A stretch of DNA of 64,000 bases from Flavobacteriales bacterium (GTDB lineage Bacteria > Bacteroidota > Bacteroidia > Flavobacteriales > Flavobacteriaceae). The notes under the pieces were generated by a model. It saw only the letters and a program-made list of their open reading frames with translations, ran no database searches and was not told the DNA's origin. The stretch is from NCBI GenBank assembly GCA_004213995.1, contig SGZJ01000002.1:1-64000 (forward strand), read 5' to 3'. Positions 36,593 to 44,443 of this stretch are shown here, in pieces (position 1 is the first letter of the stretch; every line of letters starts with the position of its first letter). The translations under genes were made by a program, and so were the position numbers.

Positions 36593-37039
36593 ATGAAAAA
36601 GCCATTGCTATCACTACTACTTTGTTTGTTTTCAATTTTATCTTACTCACAACAATTAAATAACGTTCAAAGAGGTCAAAGAGGATATGCTCCAATGCCA
36701 AAATATGATAGTTCAGCATATGTGTCAACTTTAGATATTTACAAAGAACTAGATAAAGTATTACCTAAATGTAAGGATGAATTTATGTTAGATGAATTTG
36801 AAATGCAAATTCTTAAAGGTTTACTAATTGATAAAATGGAAAATTATAATATAATTGTAGAAAATGAAGATTATACTAGAGATGTAAGACAAAGCAAACT
36901 TAAATTAAATGAGTTTCAATTTGTAAAATCTCTCAATTCTATTTTAACTTCAGAAGAAGTCGCTAAATATATTGAATTGGATTTTGAGAGTGAAAAAAAA
37001 GAAAAAAAGAAAAAAAGAAGAAAAAAAAATAAATCATAA
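36593..37039 (+). CDS. Small exported protein with lysine-rich tail, function unknown
   Basis: 148 residues. A signal peptide (hydrophobic 5-17, SYSQ cleavage region) indicates export. The middle (about 45-125) is predicted helical, with acidic patches. The C-terminus runs EKKEKKKKRRKKNKS, encoded by an unbroken 38-base purine tract (36992-37029) that could be slippage-prone. I do not recognise the family. It is followed 6 bases later by a 61-residue membrane protein and then ettA, so the three are probably cotranscribed. Confidence 0.7.
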   Translation: MKKPLLSLLLCLFSILSYSQQLNNVQRGQRGYAPMPKYDSSAYVSTLDIYKELDKVLPKCKDEFMLDEFEMQILKGLLIDKMENYNIIVENEDYTRDVRQSKLKLNEFQFVKSLNSILTSEEVAKYIELDFESEKKEKKKKRRKKNKS

Positions 37040-37045
37040 TTAAAT

Positions 37046-37231
37046 ATGAAAATGATGAATAAAAATACAGTTCTTGCTTGGGCAACTTTTATAATGATAA
37101 TTATAGGTTTAGTGCTTGTTGGTCTTGGAGCTTTTAAATACAATGAAGTAGCTGGTTGGGGGTTTGTCTCAGTTGGTATAGGTTTTTTTGCTAATGCATG
37201 GGTTTTTTATGCCCTTAAAGGGAGAGTTTAA
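37046..37231 (+). CDS. Small two-segment membrane protein next to ettA
   Basis: 61 residues with two hydrophobic segments (about 9-28 and 38-56) separated by a short polar turn FKYNEVAGW. It resembles the short flavobacterial membrane proteins annotated as CAL67264 family, recalled by appearance rather than a search. An ATG at 37052, two codons in, is an equally good start. The stop TAA overlaps the ettA ATG (TAATG), so translation is coupled. Role unknown. Confidence 0.75.
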   Translation: MKMMNKNTVLAWATFIMIIIGLVLVGLGAFKYNEVAGWGFVSVGIGFFANAWVFYALKGRV

Positions 37232-38922
37232 TGAGTGACGATAAAAAGATAATATTTTCAATGTCTGGTTTATCCAAGACATTTTCAGGAGAAAGCAAAC
37301 CAGTATTAAAAAATATTTATTTAAGTTTCTTTTATGGAGCTAAAATTGGAATACTTGGTTTAAATGGTTCAGGTAAATCTACTTTACTAAAGATTATTGC
37401 TGGAATTGATAAGAATTTTCAAGGAGATATCACTTTTTTACAAGATTACTCAGTTGGTATGTTAGAACAAGAACCTGTTCTTGATGATGATAAAACTGTA
37501 TTAGAAATTGTTAAAGAAGGAGTAGGAGAAACAGTCGCAATATTAGATGAATATAATGCGATAAACGACCAATTTGGTTTGGAAGAAGTATACTCCAATG
37601 CCGATAAAATGCAAAAGCTAATGGACAGACAGTCTGAACTTCAAGATATGATTGATGCATCTAACGCTTGGGAATTAGATACCAAATTAGAAATTGCTAT
37701 GGATGCTTTAAGAACACCAAGTTCTGATAAAAAAATTAAATTTTTATCTGGAGGTGAAAGAAGAAGAGTCGCCTTATGTAGATTACTATTACAAGAACCT
37801 GATGTGTTATTATTAGATGAGCCTACGAATCATTTAGATGCTGAATCTGTTGATTGGTTAGAACAGCACTTGGCAAGATATAAAGGGACCGTTATTGCTG
37901 TAACTCATGATAGATATTTTTTAGATAATGTGGCGGGATGGATTTTAGAATTAGATAGAGGAGAGGGTATCCCATGGAAAGGAAATTATTCTTCTTGGTT
38001 AGATCAAAAATCAACAAGATTAGCTCAAGAAAGTAAAACAGCATCAAAAAGACAAAAGATTTTAGAAAGAGAATTAGATTGGGTTAGACAAGGAGCCAAG
38101 GGAAGACAAACAAAACAAAAAGCAAGATTAAGTAATTATGATAAGTTATTAAATCAAGATCAAAAACAACTCGACGAAAAATTAGAAATCTTTATTCCAA
38201 ATGGTCCAAGACTAGGAACAAATGTTATTAATTCTATCAATGTAAGTAAGGCTTTTGATGACAAGTTGCTTTATGATAACCTTGAGTTTAATTTACCTCA
38301 AGCTGGAATTGTTGGTATTATAGGCCCAAATGGAGCTGGAAAAACAACCATATTTAAAATGATTATGAAGGAGCTTAATCCTGATAAAGGTGAGTTTTTG
38401 ATTGGCGAAACTGCAAAAATCGCTTATGTTGATCAATCCCATGCAAATATTGATCTTGATAAAAGTATATGGGAAAATTTTTCAGATGGCCAAGAACTTA
38501 TAATGATGGGTAATAGACAAGTAAATTCTAGAGCTTATTTAAGTAGATTTAATTTTAGTGGAAGTGAACAAAATAAAAAAGTTAAACTATTATCCGGTGG
38601 TGAAAGAAATAGACTTCATTTAGCTATGACACTAAAAGAAGAAGGCAATGTTTTACTTTTAGATGAACCGACTAATGATTTAGATGTTAACACTTTAAGA
38701 GCATTGGAAGAAGGTTTAGAGAGTTTTGCTGGTTGTGCTGTGGTTATAAGCCACGATAGATGGTTTTTGGACAGAGTTTGTACTCACATTCTTGCGTTTG
38801 AAGGAAACTCTGAAGTATATTTTTTTGAAGGTGCTTACAGTGAATATGAAGAAAATAAAAAGAAAAGATTAGGTAAAGAAGTTTTGCCTACAAGAATCAA
38901 GTATAGGAAATTAATTAGATAG
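37231..38922 (+). CDS. ettA: Energy-dependent translational throttle protein EttA (ABC-F)
   Basis: 563 residues with two ABC domains and no membrane segments. Domain 1: Walker A GLNGSGKST (about 44-52), signature LSGGERRRVA and Walker B LLLDEPTNHLD. Domain 2: Walker A GPNGAGKTT (about 367-375), signature LSGGERNRLH and LLLDEPTNDLD. The linker has the charged P-site tRNA interaction motif region (about 255-320). EttA binds the ribosomal E site and gates the first peptide bond according to ATP/ADP. The last 8 bases overlap a GNAT gene on the other strand. Confidence 0.94.
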   Translation: MSDDKKIIFSMSGLSKTFSGESKPVLKNIYLSFFYGAKIGILGLNGSGKSTLLKIIAGIDKNFQGDITFLQDYSVGMLEQEPVLDDDKTVLEIVKEGVGETVAILDEYNAINDQFGLEEVYSNADKMQKLMDRQSELQDMIDASNAWELDTKLEIAMDALRTPSSDKKIKFLSGGERRRVALCRLLLQEPDVLLLDEPTNHLDAESVDWLEQHLARYKGTVIAVTHDRYFLDNVAGWILELDRGEGIPWKGNYSSWLDQKSTRLAQESKTASKRQKILERELDWVRQGAKGRQTKQKARLSNYDKLLNQDQKQLDEKLEIFIPNGPRLGTNVINSINVSKAFDDKLLYDNLEFNLPQAGIVGIIGPNGAGKTTIFKMIMKELNPDKGEFLIGETAKIAYVDQSHANIDLDKSIWENFSDGQELIMMGNRQVNSRAYLSRFNFSGSEQNKKVKLLSGGERNRLHLAMTLKEEGNVLLLDEPTNDLDVNTLRALEEGLESFAGCAVVISHDRWFLDRVCTHILAFEGNSEVYFFEGAYSEYEENKKKRLGKEVLPTRIKYRKLIR

Positions 38923-39379
38923 ATAATTCCATTTTTATATTTGCTCTTTCATATGGGCAATTTTCTTCCAAAGCAATTTCAATAAAATTGTATTTTAAAT
39001 ACAAGTGTATAGCATTTTCTAATTTTTTGTTTGAGTATAAAATTATCTTTTTTAAATTCATTTCTTCAGCAATTGATATAATTTTTAGAAGTAATTTCTG
39101 CCCAATCTTATTATTTCTGTAATTTGGGTTTACGGCCATTTTAGTTAATTCATATGTGTTTTTAATATGAGTTGGCATTAATGCTACAGTGCCAACAATA
39201 TCACTGTTAAATTCAGCAAACAAAATAATTCCACCTCCTTTAATTATATACTTTTCAGGATTGCTTAAAACCTCTTTGTCATAATCTTCAACACAAAAAT
39301 ATTTTTCTAACCATTCAATGTTTAAATCGTAAAATTTAGTTGAATATTCGGTTTTAAAATTTTTAAAGCTGATTTTCAT
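38915..39379 (-). CDS. GNAT-family N-acetyltransferase
   Basis: 154 residues, single GNAT domain. The acetyl-CoA loop reads VNPNYRNNKIGQKLLLKI (about 88-105), preceded by the GTVALMPTHIKNTYELTKMAV beta strands. The C-terminal KYNFIEIALEENCPYERANIKMEL region is family-like. Acceptor unknown: small molecules, tRNA and protein N-termini are all possible. It overlaps ettA by 8 bases tail to tail and is divergent from ftcD with 62 bases between. Confidence 0.85.
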   Translation of the reverse strand: MKISFKNFKTEYSTKFYDLNIEWLEKYFCVEDYDKEVLSNPEKYIIKGGGIILFAEFNSDIVGTVALMPTHIKNTYELTKMAVNPNYRNNKIGQKLLLKIISIAEEMNLKKIILYSNKKLENAIHLYLKYNFIEIALEENCPYERANIKMELSI

Positions 39380-39441
39380 TAATAACTGAATTATTTGAAT
39401 AATTAAATTTAATATTAATATATTTAATTAATAAAAATACT

Positions 39442-41130
39442 ATGCAATTAATAGAATGTGTTCCTAATATTTCAGAAGGTAGAAATAAAATTATAATTGA
39501 TAAAATTGTTGCTGTTGTAGAAACTGTAGATGGTGTTAAATTATTAAATGTAGACCCTGGAAAAGCAACAAACAGAACAGTCATCACTTTTGTAGGTGAA
39601 CCTGAAAAGGTTATTGAATCTGCTTTTTTATTAATTCAAAAGGCTCAAGAGCTTATTAATATGAGTCTTCACAAAGGAGAGCATCCTAGAATGGGTGCTG
39701 TTGATGTATGCCCTTTAATACCTATTTCGAATATTTCAATGGAAGAGACTGTTGAATATGCACATGAATTAAGTGAAAGAGTGGGGAATGATTTAAATAT
39801 CCCTGTTTATTGCTATGAAAATGCGGCAACCGAGCAAAAGCGTATTAATTTATCAAATTGTAGATCTGGAGAATATGAAGGTTTATCTAAGAAAATCATT
39901 ACTAAAGAATGGAAACCAGATTATGGTCCAAACGATTTTAATGAAAGTGTAGTCAAATCTGGTGTAACAGCAATTTCAGCTCGAGATTTTTTAATTGCTT
40001 ATAATATTAATTTAAATTCTACTTCCTCAAGAAGAGCTAATGCTATAGCATTTGACCTGAGAGAAGCTGGTAGAATTAAACGTGAGGGTGATAAAATTTC
40101 TGGAAAAATAATAAAGGACAGTAAAGGTAATCCTTTAAGACAACCAGGTTTATTTAAAAACTTAAAAGGAATAGGTTGGTATATTGAGGAATACGGAATA
40201 GCACAAATATCTTATAATTTGACCAATATTAATGTAACAAGTTTACATGATGTGTTTGAAAAAACTTGCGAAAGAGCTAATGCCAGAGGTTTAAGGGTAA
40301 CTGGTTCTGAACTGATAGGTTTAGTACCTAAAAAAGTTTTAATTGATGCAGGTAAATATTTTTTAACAAAACAATCTAGATCATTAGCTATTCCTGAGAG
40401 AGAGCTCATTCATATAGCAGTTAAAACTTTAGGTTTAGATGAGTTGCAACCTTTTAATCAAGATGAACGTATAATTGAATATGCCCTTAAAAATGATAAT
40501 CATTTTTTAGCTAATATGACATTAATTGATTTTGCTAATAAAACTTCTAGTGAATCCCCTGCACCAGGCGGAGGTTCTATTTCTGCATATGTAGGTGCAT
40601 TAGGTGCAGCTTTATCAACAATGGTTGCTAACTTATCTGCAAATAAAAGAGGATGGGATGAAAAATGGGAATTTTACTCAAAATGGGGAGAGCAAAGCCT
40701 AGAACTTCAAAACATTTTGGTAAACCTTGTAGATGAGGATACTAAAGCATTTAATAAAATAATGTCTGCTGTATCATTACCAAAGGATACTAAAGAACAA
40801 AAATTAAACCGATCTGCCGCTTTGGAATCTGCAACTAAGTATGCAATTGAAGTTCCTTTTAAAATTATGGAAACCTCGTTTTCCTGTTTAGAAAGCATCA
40901 AATGTATGACAGAATTGGGTAATCCAAATTCAATTTCAGATGCAGGTGTAGCTGCTCTTTGTATTCGAACAGCAGTTATGGGTGCGTATTTAAATGTTAA
41001 AATTAATTGTAAAGACTTAAATGATAAAAAATTTGTTTCAACTATTCTGAAAAAAGGTAAGATGATTGTCAACTCTACCAACAAAATTGAGGGAGAAATT
41101 ATGGAATTAGTTGAGAAACAGCTTAATTAA
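39442..41130 (+). CDS. ftcD: Glutamate formimidoyltransferase / formimidoyl-THF cyclodeaminase fusion
   Basis: 562 residues combining both enzymes. The N-terminal formimidoyltransferase (about 1-330) has ECVPNISEGRN at 5-15 and the catalytic H81 in GEHPRMGAVDVCP. The C-terminal cyclodeaminase (about 350-562) has SPAPGGGSISAYVGALGAAL and KPN-type linker residues. It transfers the formimino group of N-formiminoglutamate to tetrahydrofolate, then releases ammonia, the end of histidine breakdown. The converging hutI supports this pathway. The fused form matches the animal enzyme layout and is common in Bacteroidota. The 3' end overlaps hutI by 8 bases. Confidence 0.93.
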   Translation: MQLIECVPNISEGRNKIIIDKIVAVVETVDGVKLLNVDPGKATNRTVITFVGEPEKVIESAFLLIQKAQELINMSLHKGEHPRMGAVDVCPLIPISNISMEETVEYAHELSERVGNDLNIPVYCYENAATEQKRINLSNCRSGEYEGLSKKIITKEWKPDYGPNDFNESVVKSGVTAISARDFLIAYNINLNSTSSRRANAIAFDLREAGRIKREGDKISGKIIKDSKGNPLRQPGLFKNLKGIGWYIEEYGIAQISYNLTNINVTSLHDVFEKTCERANARGLRVTGSELIGLVPKKVLIDAGKYFLTKQSRSLAIPERELIHIAVKTLGLDELQPFNQDERIIEYALKNDNHFLANMTLIDFANKTSSESPAPGGGSISAYVGALGAALSTMVANLSANKRGWDEKWEFYSKWGEQSLELQNILVNLVDEDTKAFNKIMSAVSLPKDTKEQKLNRSAALESATKYAIEVPFKIMETSFSCLESIKCMTELGNPNSISDAGVAALCIRTAVMGAYLNVKINCKDLNDKKFVSTILKKGKMIVNSTNKIEGEIMELVEKQLN

Positions 41131-42367
41131 TTATCTTTCCTGCTAAAATAACTTCACTTATTTTTCCGCTTCCAAACGAATAAGGAATTTCGTTTATCGA
41201 ATTTATGTCTTTGGTTATAATTAAATTAGCAATTTTTCCTTTTGTAATACTCCCAACTTTGTCACTTATACCCATTGCATATGCTCCATTTATTGTTGCA
41301 GCATTTATAGCTTCTTCTGAAGTTAATTTCATTTTTATACATGCTGTACTAACAACAAAGTTCATGTTTCCACTAGGAGATGATCCAGGGTTGTAATCAC
41401 TAGCAATAGCTAGGGGTAAACCACTATCAATTATTTTTCTAGCAGGAGCATAGTTAATTCCTAAAAAATAAGAACAAGTTGGTAGTGCAACAGGTATTGT
41501 TGAACCATTTTTAAGATTAGTCAAATCCTCATTAGTTAGTACCTCTAAATGGTCTACAGAAAGTGCTTCATATTTTAAAGCTAACTTAATTCCACCAAAT
41601 GAATTAAATTGATTGACATGAATTTTAGCCCTTATTCCAAGTTCTTTTGCTTTTGATAAAACTCTTTCCGATTGGTTTATATCAAAATACCCCTTTTCAC
41701 AAAAAACATCAACAAAGTCTATTAACCTTGCTTCATTATATTGAGGCATCATTTTATTGACAATAAGATCAATATACTCACTCTTATTATCTGTAAATTC
41801 TCTTGGAAAAGCATGTGCTCCTAAAAAGGTTGCTTTTACTGTAATATTATTTTGTTTTTTAATTTCAGAAATTACTTCAAGCATTTTTTTTTCTGATTCC
41901 ATGTTTAAACCATACCCTGATTTAATCTCTATAGCTCCTGTTCCTTGATTAATTACTTCTTTAACTCTGATTGTTGACTGTTTTAATAAATCTTCTTTGC
42001 TTGTATTTCTTAGAATATCAACTGAGTTTAATATACCTCCACCATTATTAGCGATTTCATTGTAACTTAAACCTTTGATTCTGTCTATAAATTCATTAGA
42101 CCTATTTCCTGAAAAAACAATATGAGAATGAGAGTCACACCATGAAGGTAAAACCATTTTATCTTTACAATCAATAACTCTAAATTTCTCTAAATTTTTA
42201 GGAGAGTTTTTCATTTCTCCAAATTCTTCAATTATATCATTGTTTATCAACAAATATGCAGATTCAATAAATGGAAGTACATCCATTTCTTTTCCAGAAA
42301 CATAAGATGTATCAAGACTTCTTATTTGTAGAAGTTTTTTTATATTTATTAAAAGTATGCGAGACAT
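41123..42367 (-). CDS. hutI: Imidazolonepropionase
   Basis: 414 residues of the amidohydrolase family. Metal ligands lie in WCDSHSHIVFSGNRSNEF (about 75-92), GAIEIKSGYGLN is the conserved substrate segment, and HVNQFNSFGG and ASDYNPGSSP complete the site. It hydrolyses 4-imidazolone-5-propionate to N-formimino-glutamate, the substrate of the neighbouring ftcD product. It starts 10 bases after fumC and is probably cotranscribed with it. hutH and hutU are not in the window, so the earlier steps must be encoded elsewhere. Confidence 0.93.
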   Translation of the reverse strand: MSRILLINIKKLLQIRSLDTSYVSGKEMDVLPFIESAYLLINNDIIEEFGEMKNSPKNLEKFRVIDCKDKMVLPSWCDSHSHIVFSGNRSNEFIDRIKGLSYNEIANNGGGILNSVDILRNTSKEDLLKQSTIRVKEVINQGTGAIEIKSGYGLNMESEKKMLEVISEIKKQNNITVKATFLGAHAFPREFTDNKSEYIDLIVNKMMPQYNEARLIDFVDVFCEKGYFDINQSERVLSKAKELGIRAKIHVNQFNSFGGIKLALKYEALSVDHLEVLTNEDLTNLKNGSTIPVALPTCSYFLGINYAPARKIIDSGLPLAIASDYNPGSSPSGNMNFVVSTACIKMKLTSEEAINAATINGAYAMGISDKVGSITKGKIANLIITKDINSINEIPYSFGSGKISEVILAGKIIN

Positions 42368-42377
42368 TTGATTTTTT

Positions 42378-43763
42378 TTAAATCATGTTTTCAGGTTTTA
42401 CCCATTCATCGTATTGTTCAGATGATAAATAACCTAACTTAATAGCCTCTTCCTTTAGTGTTGTTCCATTTTCATGTGCTTTATTTGCAATTTCAGCTGC
42501 CTTATAATAACCAATCTTTGGATTCAGCGCTGTAACCAACATAAGAGAATTATTTAATTTTTCATCAATTACTTTCTTGTTTGCTTTTATCCCTTTTAGA
42601 CAATTCGCATTAAAACTATTACAAGCGTCAGCAAGTAATTTACAAGATTCAATAAGGTTTGAAGCCATCATAGGTTTAAAAACATTAAGTTGAAAATGAC
42701 CTTGTGTAGCACCAAATGAAATTGAAGTGTCATTACCAATAACTTGAGCACAAACCATAGTTAGTGCTTCACACTGAGTTGGGTTTACTTTTCCAGGCAT
42801 AATAGAACTTCCAGGTTCGTTAGCAGGAAGTGAAATTTCTCCGATACCACTTCTTGGTCCAGAGGCTAAAAACCTTATATCATTACTAATTTTGTTTAGT
42901 GCAATTGCGATTCCTTTTAAAGCACCGTGAGTTCTAACAATAGCATCATTTGCCGACAATGCTTCAAATTTATTGGAAGCACTAATAAAAGGTAATTTTG
43001 TTAAATCTGATATAACAGAAGCAACTCTGTTAGAATATCCATCAGGGGTATTTAAACCTGTCCCCACTGCTGTCCCACCAAGAGCTAACTCACTTAAATG
43101 TTCTAAAGATTCTTTTAAAGCTTTAATTCCATGATCTAACTGAGAAACATATGCTGAAAACTCTTGACCAAGAGTTAGGGGAGTAGCATCCATTAAATGA
43201 GTTCTACCAATTTTTATAATGTTTTTAAATTCAGAGCTTTTATTATTAAACTCATTTCTTAAACTTTCTAACGCTGGAATTGTTTTTTCAATTATTAGCT
43301 TATAAGAGGATATACTTATAGCTGTTGGAAAGGTGTCATTAGACGATTGTGATTTGTTTACATCATCATTGGGTTTTACAAAAACTTCTCCTTCACCTAA
43401 ATTTTTTCCTTGTAACTGATGAGATCTGTTTGAGATCACTTCATTTACATTCATATTTGTCTGTGTACCAGAACCTGTTTGCCATATAACTAAAGGGAAT
43501 TGATTGTCGTGATTTCCCTTTATGATTTCATCACAGGCCAATGTTATTAAGTCTTTTTTATCAGTAGCTAATATTTCTTTTTCATGATTCACAATCGCAG
43601 CAGCTTTTTTTAAATATGCAAAAGCATGAATTATTTCTATTGGCATGGATGCTGATTGACCAATTTTAAAGTTATTTCTTGATCTCTCTGTTTGTGCTCC
43701 CCACAGATTGTTTATGGGAACTTTTACTTCACCTAACGTATCTTTTTCAACCCTATATTCCAT
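42378..43763 (-). CDS. fumC: Class II fumarate hydratase
   Basis: 461 residues, standard length. [12 protein letters not shown] (about 20-31), [27 protein letters not shown] and the SS-loop [15 protein letters not shown] (about 312-326) with the catalytic serine are all intact. It interconverts fumarate and malate in the citric acid cycle without an iron-sulfur cluster. It starts the fumC-hutI run and is divergent from a small membrane protein gene. A -7 box lies 25 bases upstream. Confidence 0.96.
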   Translation of the reverse strand: MEYRVEKDTLGEVKVPINNLWGAQTERSRNNFKIGQSASMPIEIIHAFAYLKKAAAIVNHEKEILATDKKDLITLACDEIIKGNHDNQFPLVIWQTGSGTQTNMNVNEVISNRSHQLQGKNLGEGEVFVKPNDDVNKSQSSNDTFPTAISISSYKLIIEKTIPALESLRNEFNNKSSEFKNIIKIGRTHLMDATPLTLGQEFSAYVSQLDHGIKALKESLEHLSELALGGTAVGTGLNTPDGYSNRVASVISDLTKLPFISASNKFEALSANDAIVRTHGALKGIAIALNKISNDIRFLASGPRSGIGEISLPANEPGSSIMPGKVNPTQCEALTMVCAQVIGNDTSISFGATQGHFQLNVFKPMMASNLIESCKLLADACNSFNANCLKGIKANKKVIDEKLNNSLMLVTALNPKIGYYKAAEIANKAHENGTTLKEEAIKLGYLSSEQYDEWVKPENMI

Positions 43764-43788
43764 ATTAATTATATGTAAAATTAGAGTA

Positions 43789-43796
43789 CAAATTTA
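43789..43796 (-). promoter_or_regulatory. -7 promoter element of fumC
   Basis: On the minus strand TAAATTTG matches TAnnTTTG, 25 bases before the fumC ATG at 43763. No TTG at the -33 distance. Confidence 0.45.
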
Positions 43797-43829
43797 CGAA
43801 TTTTAGTTCAATAATTTTTTTATTATTAA

Positions 43830-43860
43830 TTGTTTAAGATTATTAAAGATTATATCTTTG
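43830..43860 (+). promoter_or_regulatory. Promoter (TTG-N20-TATCTTTG) of a small membrane protein gene
   Basis: TTG at 43830-43832 and TATCTTTG at 43853-43860 are 20 bases apart, matching the consensus. The ATG at 43879 follows. The in-frame TTG at 43858 lies inside the -7 box and is not the start. Confidence 0.72.
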
Positions 43861-43878
43861 TTACTTATTCTTAATAAT

Positions 43879-44049
43879 ATGTTTGAATTTGATCAATACT
43901 TAGGATTTCTAGCTTTTGCTACAATACTAACAATTGGCTTTTGGCTAATGATTTTTTTATTAACCTTTGTTATCCCTTACTGGGTAGGAGGAGCTCTTTT
44001 GGAAAGACTAAAAGAAATCAGAGATGCAAGAAAGAATAAAGCAAAATAA
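43879..44049 (+). CDS. Small single-pass or hairpin membrane protein, function unknown
   Basis: 56 residues from ATG 43879. A hydrophobic stretch of about 30 residues (8-37) is followed by a charged C-terminal helix LLERLKEIRDARKNKAK. The start is fixed by the strong promoter immediately upstream: the longer in-frame TTG start would lie inside the -7 element. I do not recognise the family. It stands alone, divergent from fumC. Confidence 0.65.
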   Translation: MFEFDQYLGFLAFATILTIGFWLMIFLLTFVIPYWVGGALLERLKEIRDARKNKAK

Positions 44050-44131
44050 TAATAAATAACTTCACCTTATTTTGCATTCTTATTTAATATTTTGATTCAA
44101 ATATTTATAACTAAAAAATAAACTTTTTAAT

Positions 44132-44248
44132 TTATTTTTTTTTATCGTTATTTTTCGCAGACTTTGAGTTATACCAAATGTTCCATAATGTGAAATACAT
44201 ATATGCTATCCAAATAATGCCACCAACAATAAACATTTCTATATTCAT
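44132..44248 (-). CDS. 38-residue membrane micro-protein
   Basis: The gap 44050-44443 (394 bases) holds two tiny open frames on the minus strand. This is the second: 38 codons from ATG 44248 to TAA at 44132. It encodes one hydrophobic segment (about 6-24, GGIIWIAYMYF) and a lysine-rich tail ending NNDKKK. Its ATG overlaps the stop of the frame before it by 4 bases (ATGA), a typical coupled junction. No family recognised; the layout (one helix, basic tail) resembles accessory subunits of membrane complexes, but that is only a resemblance. Confidence 0.55.
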   Translation of the reverse strand: MNIEMFIVGGIIWIAYMYFTLWNIWYNSKSAKNNDKKK

Positions 44249-44415
44249 GATGTTCTTCTTTGTCTTATTGCAATAGCAAATAATAATATTGTTCCTGGCC
44301 AGTGAGCTGAATATTGAGCTGATTCAAAATCTCCTGAAATCCCTAAACCAATCGAATATAGCATAGCAATAAAGGCTATAATAATTGGGTAATACTTTAA
44401 AGTGAAATCTTTCAT
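44245..44415 (-). CDS. 56-residue membrane micro-protein
   Basis: 56 codons from ATG 44415 to TGA at 44245. It has two hydrophobic segments (about 9-26 and 43-51, IIIAFIAMLYSIGLG and GTILLFAIAI) around a polar loop FESAQYSAHWPG, and ends RQRRTS. The stop overlaps the start of the 38-residue frame by 4 bases, which supports both as real genes. It lies 28 bases downstream of the outer-membrane receptor gene on the same strand, so it may be cotranscribed with it. Family not recognised. Confidence 0.58.
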   Translation of the reverse strand: MKDFTLKYYPIIIAFIAMLYSIGLGISGDFESAQYSAHWPGTILLFAIAIRQRRTS

Positions 44416-44443
44416 AATTTTAATTTTTATTGTGATTTATATA

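Noticed and set aside
40707..41084. 125-codon minus-strand frame
   Set aside because: Antisense to the cyclodeaminase domain of ftcD; no independent signal or spacing to suggest a gene.
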